Origin: Glandiceps talaboti
Lineage: Eukaryota; Hemichordata; Enteropneusta; Spengelidae
Reading direction: 5' to 3'
NCBI RefSeq assembly: GCF_964340395.1
Contig: NC_135567.1
Span: forward strand, 19,590,306 to 19,654,305
DNA length: 64,000 nt
The translations under genes and the position numbers were made by a program. The notes under the pieces were generated by a model that made no database searches, was not told the DNA's origin, and saw only the letters and a program-made list of their open reading frames with translations. Positions 54,823-64,000 of this stretch are shown here, one piece after another. The number at the start of each line of letters is the position of its first letter. Positions within the stretch are counted from its first letter, which is position 1.

Positions 54823-55190
54823 AACATTGACATTATGTAAATTTTCTTTTTTATAAACATTGTCTTTGACCTCTAACCTTTGACCTTTATCCTTTCACCT
54901 GAATTGACTCAAAGTTCTCTTTTTTCCCCAAGAGAGTTAGTATGGTTATCCTAAGCAAACATGTCAAACTTGTTGATGTAAAAAAAAATTGATATTCAAA
55001 TTGTAGAACTTATATTTTGAATAGAATGTTGTCCTTGGAAGGGACACACAGCAAAGTGGTTCATTTACATAACAATAGTTGGTAATTTAATTAATGTTAC
55101 TTATTATTGTTATGTAAATTAGGTTCTAGAGCTATACAGGACAGTGCTTGCTCCTGAAAGGTCAGATAATATAGTACATGATTTATTAAA

Positions 55191-55385
55191 TAAAGTGGCC
55201 ATATGGAAGAGGATTGGGTATTTATTTTGGATTTTTAATTCATAAAACAATTTTATCATGGCTTCTTACTTGAAAAATCAATGTGAAACAACACATGCCA
55301 AGTCCTTGTTTGTAATTCAATAAATTGCAAAAGATTAATAAATTTTTGAAAATGTTTGTTATTTTATGTACGATAACAAACAATC
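55191..55385. mobile_element. Foldback MITE, family 1, copy 5, right arm missing
   Basis: Starts taaagtggccatatggaaga and follows the left arm as far as the loop (cgataacaaac). The second arm is absent and the TTAA flank is not kept. Confidence 0.75.
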
Positions 55386-56399
55386 ACACAGTTTGAGCAG
55401 ATGCATTGAAATATAAGGCTTACCCCGCTAAGTGAACAGGCATAACAGGTTTTTATGTCTCACAAAGTTAACTGAGAAAATCCGTCCTCAGCTTATTTCG
55501 ACAAATATCTAGAGAAACACTGCAATGTGGTGTTGTCTCAGTAGGACTGCATGGATCACTTTGGGTTATCTAAATTTAAAAGTGCACTGTTACATTTAGT
55601 AAAAGTTACATATATGATGGTATAGATAAGCTAAGGTTACCTACGTAGTCCGAGATGCAGTTGACACCAAAAAAAAAAATGATTTACACTGACTGCCTTT
55701 CCTAAGGGCAAAGCCGTTAGCTTTTTGTTCCTACACATTAATTTATTTGCTCTCCTGATGTCCCGCAGTCGAGTCTTTTCATTTATCTGCCGTGTGCGCT
55801 GATTCCAAAGTGTTTCTATAAAGGTAAAATGATCAAACCCGATGTTTATGAGATGCCTAGCGTCTTTTACGAATCAATGTAGTGAAAACGGATGAATTAT
55901 GCAGTGATGTACACGAGGATGTACAAACTTTAGGCACGTTTGTCACTGAGAAAGTCGTACGTACTTGCATTCGATTTATGTTTGTTGGAGTCTGAAATTC
56001 GAGTCCAGTCGTCGGCCCCGCGTTAGGCTTTCGATCGGCGGAGTCAGTACTGGTCATGCCATCTCCGATGGAAGGAGACGCCAATATAATGCATGTTTAC
56101 TACTACATTCTTCTATTCGTGTTCGAGTACGGATGATCACATCTTCATTTTCAAACAAGGAAAATAATATAAACTTGCGACCTACCTACCCTAGTTTCTG
56201 AAGTCATGTTATTGGAAACAATTTGTTTTGCCTTATATGATATTTGAAGCATTAACCTTCGCTTATTTTCTAATTACAGAAATAACTAATTATGCAAACT
56301 ATTCATTAAAATCAAAAGCTACACCAACACTTTCGCCTTGTCACCATACATAACGTTGTGAGTTTTTGAAGTATGCGTTCTGGAGATATTAGAGAGGTT
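55386..56399. other. Unassigned intergenic sequence
   Basis: About 1 kb without a recognisable repeat or gene. A minus-strand ORF of 75 codons at 55857-56084 and a plus-strand ORF at 55965-56201 overlap each other and show no domain. Confidence 0.5.
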
Positions 56400-56818
56400 T
56401 ACATACACGTACATGTACAGGCGTACACGTAATGACGCATACTGGAGCATTATCGTGTAGGCGTGCACATTATGACACATACTGGAGCATTATCGTGTAG
56501 GCGTACACGTAATGACGCGTACAGTTACATGTTGAGAACGCAAACGTGAAAGGCAGTGGAATGTGCACGCATGCGTTGGCATCTTCTGTCCAGAAGGACA
56601 CACACATGACTTTGTTTTCTAAACATGTCAGTGTTTTTGCCATTTTCCCCGCAACTACCCAAATGTAAAAAAACCCAAACAATTAGTTTACAGTTATGTA
56701 ACTTTGATATAAAAAATACAACATTCAATAGAAGAATAATGACATCCTTCACATGTATTACCAGTTACGTGTAGACCGCCACTTTGACGTTGCGTCGTCT
56801 GATACAGAACGCATGGGT
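56400..56818 (-). repeat. Left arm of a 4-kb-spaced inverted repeat
   Basis: The reverse complement aligns with 60835-61275: ttctgtatcagacga, gtggcggtctacacgtaact, cttctatt, aaactaattgtt, gacatgtttagaaaac and ggacagaagatgc. The outer part holds three tandem units of gcgtacacgtaatgacgcat then actggagcattatcgtgta. Confidence 0.8.
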
Positions 56819-58640
56819 TGTATCAAATCATCCTGATCAGCTAGTATTGTTGGAAAAAGCTAGGATAAATTGCACCCGATACGATGTAAGTGGTATAAAC
56901 TGGAACACAGACTTTATTTGTCAAAGCCCTGATGAGTTCGGCCTCACCCTAATGCCAGAGCCAGAAGTCAACTGCCCTAAATTTTACAAATTACTTTACA
57001 GGAAAACTTGGAATGTCTATTGTCTAAACATGACTATATGTAAATTATAAAATGGCGCGTACAAGGAACGACAGTCCGTGAATTTGAAACAAAAAGAACA
57101 TTGTTTTCCAGACATGCTATCGTCTTAAAATACTAAACTTGTAGATTCATGATCATGACAATTTTCCGTCTTGTCTAAAAATGTGATGTCCTCATCACTA
57201 AACTCTTACTCTCAGGAAAAATGATAGCAATACCTTTTGAAATGAGATGGCGTAAATTTATAAAAGCGCGTCTAAATTATTGTCTTGACTATTGCAATAA
57301 AAGATATTCATTTCTCTAATTAGGTGTTTGGTGATATGTATAAACAGCGTTCTGTCAGAACCCAAACACGGGAATTACAAATACATGACATTGTTATTTC
57401 TCATCCAAGGCTTGTCCCAAGCCGTAAAAATAAAAATGAAAATACGACATTCTCGTCTCTTTTATGAGAATTAAATTAAAAGTAAAACATAGATACAATT
57501 CTGTCATATGCAAAACATTTGATATCGTAGCACATGATATACTCATGGACGATTGAAAACTATAATTTTCAAACACAATAGTATAAAATAGCTAGACGTT
57601 GAGTACAAGACATTTGTATAATTGTTTTTGATAAGAAGACTACATAGCTCGTCAACAATAAACCTTAGTAAAAGATTGCTCTGTAAACTGAGATAGATGA
57701 AGAGTAAATGATGAATACAGACCTCACTTAGCTGTATAGATAATAAGAAAGTCATAGAAATGAGATAAAAGAAACATTTTATTAACCCCCCCCCCTTCAT
57801 GTTGAAATCTCAAATTACAAATATGACTTGTGTAGTTTTATCATCAAGTAGGACACCTAATTATGTTCAATTCGAAGCAAAACATAAGATATTGCCCAAT
57901 TGTCAATTAACTTTTGGAAATTGCAATCGTTATATAGACAGTTTCCGTATTTAAAATTGTGTAGTTTTTATCATAATAAACAATGCAGTGTTTTTGGGAA
58001 GTGGTACACATTTTCCTGACAAGCCTAGGTGGTCAAAGTCTATTTCAGTTAACAAGTTTTTGTCCATCCACAAAGACAGCCAGATATTCATAGATGAACA
58101 TATTTTTTTTTAATATTAGAAACCTAGTTGATGTGATAGTATACATATATCAAAAATAACCCATGTAGTCCTAAAGTAGTATAGTGTAGTCGACACCAGA
58201 GAACAATATTAACAATATGGAAATATAGCAACCAAAATACTAAATCATGTACATGTACATTTAAGCTTACTCCAACATCGCTAGTTTTGCCCTGTTAACT
58301 TTTTTTTGCGGGGTATCATTACTAACTCATTACATAGACAGTTTACACTATTTAAAATTGTGTAGTTTTTATAAACAAGGCAATGACTGAGTTTTTGGGA
58401 AGTGTCAATCTGATTAAAATCCGATGTAGATGTCGGCTAATCGTTCATTGCTATTTTACCTTCGTTATTTTGCCTGAATTGACCTTCTTGGTACATGTTT
58501 ACATTTTTAGCCTGATCGCCTACTCTATAGTAGACATATCAGTAACATATGTCCATCTCCTCGTTACAACTAGCAGAGAGCCTGATGTCATTGATGTCTT
58601 TTAGAACATAGACAGACAGACAGATGGATTGGATGTAGGA
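56819..58640. other. Interior of the inverted-repeat interval, part 1
   Basis: AT-rich sequence. A plus-strand open frame to 57050 (IQNAWVVSNHPDQLVLLEKA and onward, four Cys) has no homologue that I recognise and no clear splice sites. Otherwise I see no gene or repeat array here. Confidence 0.4.
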
Positions 58641-58699
58641 GGATTAAAAATGATTCTTCCAAAACACATCATAGTCTCATTGAATTAAATTAGTGGTTG

Positions 58700-59100
58700 G
58701 AACAAAATGCAGGTCAAGTCAGGTCAGGTCAGGTCAGATAGTCAGGTATCGACTGAATTTTATTTAGGTTCACATTCACATTCTAATCCAAAGATGTGAA
58801 ATCCATTGTTACACTTGTAGATCTTCAATTAGTTGTCTCCAGCTTATTTTTATTCGGCAATTTGCCATCGGTTATCTTTTTTTTTTAAAATCCTGACATC
58901 ACAGGGAGCTCAGGCTCGGTTAGTTTTGTTTACAAATATAAACAAACAAATAAACAAGTAAAAAAAAAACCAAACAAACAAAATAAACCGACAAATGAGT
59001 AGATACATACATGAGTAAATGACAACGAACAAACAAACACTACCCCCATGACGTCACATGACACCATGTGGCAATAGTCAAATTTAAAGCATAATTATTT
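58700..59100. other. Intergenic with small simple repeats
   Basis: Contains four aggtc units at 58711-58738, an aaac-rich stretch at 58940-58990 and a poly-T run at 59097-59110. Nothing else is supportable. Confidence 0.6.
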
Positions 59101-59365
59101 TTTTTTTTTTAAATTTGCTGTGTACCAACAAGGTAAAAAAATTGCTGTCATGGTCTTTGAAAAAAAAATCAATTATATACATTGTGTTTATTATTGTACT
59201 ACACTGAGCACAGTCTCCAAGATGGTTTTTCAAACCATCCAATCACACGGTATATTACTAGTCACATGGATGTATACTATGATGGGGGTTAAAGGTCACA
59301 GTAATGTCTTGGCATAGTGTACATATATGTTGAGGCCACATGGAGCACAACACCAGCTTATAAGA

Positions 59366-59408
59366 TCTCTCTCTCTATCTCTCTCTCTCTCTCTCTCTCC
59401 CTCCCCCT

Positions 59409-59481
<73 letters not shown>

Positions 59482-59656
59482 AGTCTTTGTCTATCCATCT
59501 ATCTGTCATTCAGTCTGTGTTTGTGTGACTCATTCAGTCTGCGTAACACTGTCTATCTGTCTGTCAGTCAGTCTGTGTGACTGTCTACGTCTGTTTGTCT
59601 GTCTGTCTGTGTGACACTGTAATGTATGTCAGTCAGCCTATCTCTCTCTTCCTCTC

Positions 59657-59713
<57 letters not shown>
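59366..59713. repeat. (TC)n microsatellite with TCTG interruptions
   Basis: Two long tc runs flank a tctg/cagt-rich middle part. ORFs rich in Ser and Leu are artefacts. Confidence 0.97.
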
Positions 59714-59715
<2 letters not shown>

Positions 59716-60046
59716 CTGATGAGTAAAAAAGTAAATGTACAAGTGAAACAAACTATTCATACCTTTAGTGTAATGAGGATTTTTATACCATATACCTGTA
59801 TTCAAAGTAATTAACAGTTATACTAACAGACAATTGAGATACAATCAAGGCAAGTACAGTAGATTATGAAGAGCTTAATCCATGCCAATGCCTAACAAAA
59901 TCATTTCAAATAATTCGAAAAAGAAGAAGAAATGAGCTAGTGTGTTGCCACCACCAAACAAGTAAAATTGTGAATTAATGCGATAAAGGTCTTAAAATCG
60001 GTTAATGTTGTCTTGTTTAGGTTGTCTATACTGATCATCTTAATGT

Positions 60047-60062
60047 TCATTTATTGTTGCAT
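60047..60062 (-). CDS. Tentative terminal micro-exon of the ZP gene
   Basis: After ttttgttttacag the sequence completes the split Arg codon and reads C-N-N-K-stop. The hexamer AATAAA overlaps the last codons. It lies inside the interval bounded by the 56.4/60.8-kb inverted repeat, which raises doubt. Confidence 0.35.
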
Positions 60063-63000
60063 CTGTAAAACAAAAAGGAGATAAATTAGCTACAAATATG
60101 TACATATTACATTAACTAGCTGAGAGTTATGATAATAATGATTATAATAAATGTTATTAAGACCTAAAAAAAATAATTGTTTGGTTCCGGTTACCCTACC
60201 CCACCTTGTTTTGACCCCAAACTTGTTTTTACGTATTCGAGAAAAAAATAGTAAAATCATAAAAATTGTGAAGTCTTATGAGACATAGTGGCTGCAGAAA
60301 CTGACAATATAAAACTATTCTTCCAATCTGTAATGGCTGTACATCTGATAGGAAGAAATAAATAACATAGAGACCATTTGAAAAACAATGGAAAACCTGA
60401 ACTAGACACTCATACACATGAAAAAAATATAATCAAATCAAATAAAAAATCTACCAACCCCACCTACTATAAAATTGAACGTAATCAGAAGCACAGCACA
60501 AAAGAATCATATATAAATGTTTGATGTCACACTTATGAAGTTAAGGGTCATTTAGGGGAGGGGGAGGAGGGAGGGGGGGGGGTTGACCTAAACGATTGAT
60601 TTGTTGAGCTTGTGAGAAATTGTGCAATCGTCCCCAAGAGGTAAACTTTCTGATAAGTTTGTAGGACCATATATCAGATATCAATTAATATCACAATACA
60701 TGTTGAGGTGGGGGCTTTGTCTTCAAGTGGAGCAGACTTGTTGATATCTACAGGTTGTAATATTCAGACATCAGATAGGTTTAGATGTCCGTATTTATGT
60801 GTGTTCTATACGTGTAGCATCATAGTCATGTGATTCAATGCAACCCACATGTTCTGTATCAGACGATGCATGCTACGGTCAAAATGGTGGTCTACATGTA
60901 ACTGTAAATACATGTTAATTTGTTGTCATTTTTCTTCTATTAAATGTCGTATTTTTCATATCAAAGTTCGGAAGAATAACTGTAAACTAATTGTTCGGTT
61001 TTTCGTTTTGAGTAGTTGTACGAAATATAGTAAAATTACCGACATGTTTAGAAAACGAGTGAAGTCATGTGTTTGGCCTATTGGACAGAAGATGCTAATG
61101 CACGCATGCATATTCCAATGTTTTTTTCACATGAACGCGTAACTATATATATAAACACAACTTTGTACATGTCATTACTTGTATGCCTGTACGATAACGC
61201 TCCTGTACGCGTACACGTCATGTAATACTTGTACGCCTGTGCTATATAACGCTCCTGTACGCATATGCATTCTCACGTGTATCTAAATCTCTTTAATAAT
61301 GGTGTCTATATTGAAAGAATAAGTTGACAAAATAATAACACACCTCTCTCCTTCAGTGGAAGTGAATGGACCATGGGTTATAATAGTGTTGGTTGATCCA
61401 TGGGTTACATCCAGAAGTTCCTGTCGTTTTACTTCACTGGCACAACCCTACAGATCGTAAATGATATAATTAGATATTGAACACATATTGCCTGGCCATG
61501 AGGGCTATAGCACCCGTTTATTACACCCGAGGGACTGTGAGTTACCAGAATCACATGCTATTTCCCGAGGCCGAAGGCATGTAATTCTGGTAACTCACAG
61601 TCACGAGGGGGTAATAAACGGGTGCTATAGCCCAAATAATAAGTTTTGTATCGTTTATGACTTCAATAGTCATGCTATTTTCATATCACGTGACTGATTC
61701 TAGTGAATCATGGCACAGCATTATCACTAGGTATATTATAATATGATATAATTTGTCGCTGTTCAGCCAAGGAAAATATGAGTGACCTAAAGGGCTTTAT
61801 GTCACTATGAGTCATTAGACGAGTAGTGACAAACACTTTAGGTCAGAAGTATATTTAAGCTGAATGAAGAAAAGTATTATGGAATAGCAATGGAGAAAAG
61901 ACAATTAGAGACATTTGATTTATTCGTCTTTATGATTTTTCTCAATTTGTAAATTTATTCGTTGGACAATTATCTACGTGAAGATGGCAGTGGAAAAGAC
62001 TCCCTAAGTCACTACAAATTGATTTAAAACGTACTCAAAACGATTATGTAAATTATGTATCAAACCGGACTTTAAGTTTCAGTGTCGTTTGTATATATTC
62101 AAGTATGAGATGTAAATTATGTTTTGTAAAAAGATGGTTATGATTGATGTTAATTAAAGTCACAGTAAGAATCAAAGTAATATTTGGTTAGCATCCTTCA
62201 TTCCAAGCAATACCACCTGAAACCATATTTTATGAAATACTGGGGAAAATAATGGCAATATGGAAAGTTTGGACATATTTCAAGCACCTTAGAATCTGTG
62301 ACGTGACGTAGACACTTGAATCTGTGACGTAGACAACAAACCTGTCACTCAATCTACTATTGGGGGGGGGGGGGTTATCTACAATGTAGTAAAAATGGAA
62401 ACTATAGAAAAATGGAACTTTTTCACGTGAAAAAAAATGAACCAAGTTGTGCCTTTTCCGCTATGATTTATCTAAAACTAAAGTCATCACCTTGCTCCAA
62501 TCCGGAGCAATCTTATACCTTAACCGCCTGTGTACTGATAGCAAAAGTGAGCGTCACTGTTCCTATTAGTATGTGTTAGTATTTAGTGTTGCGGAGTGAG
62601 GTGACGACTTTGTTATAGATGAAACATAGCAAAAAAGGCAACAGTCTAGAAATTTTCTTAAACTTTCACAAATTTCACAATGGATGCTGTCAATGATTTA
62701 TGTAATATCATTAACATTGCCACATTGAAAATCTAATAATTTACAAATGAAATGTTCTTTGTTTCATCTTTTGGGGAGAGACAGTTTTGTTACTTACCAG
62801 GTCACAAGGGGTTCCTACATCATCTATTAAGCATATCTTAACAGAGCAATGTAGGTACAGATCAATACCTTCCGGCACAGTCACATTGACTCCCTGAAGA
62901 ATACCCGAGATATCCACACAAAACTGTTCCTCCAAGGCAACTGTGGAGTCCACCTCATAACCAACCACACCATTATCCAGGCAGCTGAAATGTTAACATA

Positions 63001-63700
63001 TAACTGAGTCTAAAATATATTGACCTTTTGCAAGGCATAATGACCCACCTTAAAATTTAGCTTTTTGACAAATTTGTTCTCATTTTCACCATATAAAGTT
63101 AACTGGAATTTCATAAGCCATTATGTTGTCAGGAATTTCAAGCTATGAACTATTGCTGGTTCATAGGTCTCTGTGGTTGGCTGGAATTTCAAGCCACAAA
63201 CCAGAGATGGTTCATAGGTCTCTGTAGTTGGCTGGAATTTCCAGCCACAGACCTTAAAAATCATCCATATTATGCACAAAGTGGTGAAGAAAAATAGCCT
63301 ATTTCCACTTTTTGTGCATATAATGAAATTGACCATTTGGACTCAATTATATATATTTTGATTTATCCATTGAGAGTATTGTTAATTAAATTGTGTACTC
63401 AGTTTTATATACGTATGTATTATACCATGCATGAGCCAGGTTCATCAAAAACTATGGAATATATACTCTGGTTGTTCTACGTCACAACAATGTGCATATA
63501 TGTCACACAACGTGTGTCTACGTCATTGGTTCTGCTGTTTCTGAAAAATGAGTCAAAACGTTCAAAATTGCATTATGCACTGACTTAAGATTTGAAGTTG
63601 CTCGTTTCTAACCTGTACCACCTTAGATATAATATAACATTTCTTGGAAAAGATCCCAAACTTTTGTACTAGTATTGGCTATTAGCTATTGACCCCTGTC

Positions 63701-63743
<43 letters not shown>

Positions 63744-64000
63744 GGAGGAGACATCGCTTCCAAGAATTTTTTTGACTCTGTGACTGAGTAGAAATTTTCA
63801 TTGCTCACATAAAACATGATTGACAATAATGAAAAGAAATTGGCCTCTGACGTACCCATTAGTAATAATATCATAAAATACTGAACCAAGCCCTGGATCC
63901 GCATTGTCCGAAATGAAGCAGTTCTGTACTGATAATTCTAGATTATAGTCACTGCTTTCAACAGTAATACCAAAGTATAGGAAGGTGTCATGACAGATTT
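60047..64000 (-). CDS. ZP-domain protein, C-terminal part, 5' end outside window
   Basis: Minus-strand exons: 64000-63856 (partial at the edge), 62984-62798, 61447-61344, then a tentative last exon 60062-60047. Junction phases 2, 0 and 2 agree. The text is the ZP-C half: LYFGITVESSDYNLELSVQN-C, YDIITNGC, CVDISGILQGV, GIDLYLHCSVKICLIDDVG and TPCDLGCASE, with conserved ZP Cys and the Y-hC-v-iC....C...C end. ZP modules polymerise into extracellular matrices. No transmembrane helix, GPI signal or obvious furin site is seen after the domain. The tentative last exon adds only CNNK and a stop. Alternatively, reading through the donor at 61344 gives a short tail to a stop about 60 bp on. The N-terminal region lies beyond 64000. 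Confidence 0.85.
60172..60488 (+). mobile_element. MITE-like repeat, family 5, copy 2
   Basis: Colinear with 32740-33100. It lacks a small internal block (tcaacataaaaagac) present in copy 1. Located in the tentative last intron of the ZP gene. Confidence 0.75.
60835..61275 (+). repeat. Right arm of the 4-kb-spaced inverted repeat
   Basis: Diverged mirror of 56400-56818, including the gtacgc-rich outer tandem part (cctgtacgataacgctcctg). It ends about 70 bp before ZP exon 61344-61447. Confidence 0.8.
61499..61636. mobile_element. Near-perfect palindromic element (hairpin)
   Basis: gggctatagcacccgtttat at the left pairs with ataaacgggtgctatagccc at the right. Inner arms gactgtgagttaccagaat pair likewise. 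The centre is tttcccgaggccgaaggc. A partial relative with cccgagggtgaagccc lies near 38310-38360. Confidence 0.8.
61745..61885. mobile_element. Palindromic MITE-like element, family 3, copy 2
   Basis: Shares gttcagccaaggaaaatatg-type ends, gagtgacctaa, tgtcactatgag and agctgaatgaagaaaa with 22708-22862. Confidence 0.75.
63120..63260. repeat. Short tandem repeat, about 60-bp unit, 2-3 copies
   Basis: Unit: ggttcataggtctctgtggt then tggctggaatttcaagccac, in the first visible intron of the ZP gene. Confidence 0.8.
63702..63742. repeat. (ATC)n microsatellite
   Basis: About 13 perfect atc triplets. A poly-Met ORF on the minus strand is an artefact. Confidence 0.97.

Noticed and set aside
56784-57050. 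Plus-strand ORF of 88 codons with four Cys
   Set aside because: It starts inside the inverted-repeat arm, matches no family I recognise and has no clear exon boundaries. Left as unassigned.
63686-63904. Minus-strand ORF MRIQGLVQYFMILLL... as a secreted protein with a signal peptide
   Set aside because: It is a different frame of the ZP exon 63856-64000 plus intron and an (ATC)n poly-Met tail.

Overview
The window is nuclear DNA from an AT-rich animal genome. It holds four spliced protein-coding genes with GT-AG introns, embedded in dense microsatellites, minisatellites and short DNA transposons. The gene families (CTHRC1-like, EGF/NIDO/AMOP/VWD/SEA mucin, ZP-domain protein, ER JmjC protein) and the repeat style fit a marine invertebrate (hemichordate, amphioxus, cnidarian or lophotrochozoan-like). 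I cannot name the species from sequence alone. Nothing bacterial, viral or CRISPR-like was seen.

Layout. 297-4097 (minus): a complete four-exon secreted CTHRC1-like protein (201 aa). 5341-10726 (minus): a complete four-exon protein of 547 aa with a signal peptide, a thioredoxin-like N-terminal half and a JmjC/cupin dioxygenase domain. 12449-49082 (plus): a 32-exon gene whose splice phases all agree, giving a 1965-aa type I membrane mucin: signal peptide, Ser/Thr-rich stalk, five EGF domains, NIDO, AMOP, VWD (with GDPH), a linker, EGF-type modules, SEA, three more EGF-type modules, one transmembrane helix and a cytoplasmic tail of about 100 residues. 60047-64000 (minus): the 3' half of a ZP-domain gene that runs off the right edge. 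The JmjC and mucin genes are head to head, about 1.7 kb apart. About 49.1-60 kb is a gene-poor repeat field.

Three of the four products are predicted extracellular or cell-surface proteins (matrix or Wnt-type signalling modulator, membrane mucin, ZP-matrix protein), and the fourth is predicted to sit in the secretory pathway. No operon-like or functional coupling is implied by adjacency.

The most unusual feature is a pattern rather than a gene. Intronic tandem repeats repeatedly begin at, or contain, a copy of an exon-intron junction. Examples are the CTHRC1 exon 3 fragment (72-bp unit), the JmjC exon 3 donor (73 bp), the NIDO exon acceptor (120 bp, nine decoys), the VWD exon acceptor (about 141 bp, three pseudo-exons), EGF exon 22 (about 83 bp, three donors), and exons 6, 18, 19 and 31 of the mucin. 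The result is arrays of decoy splice sites next to real exons. Other notable items are a foldback MITE family with TTAA ends (five copies), a hAT-like element with GGTAGCCC subterminal repeats, a 3.5-kb satellite inside an intron that splits an EGF domain, a SINE nested in a MITE, and a recurring CTCF-like motif.
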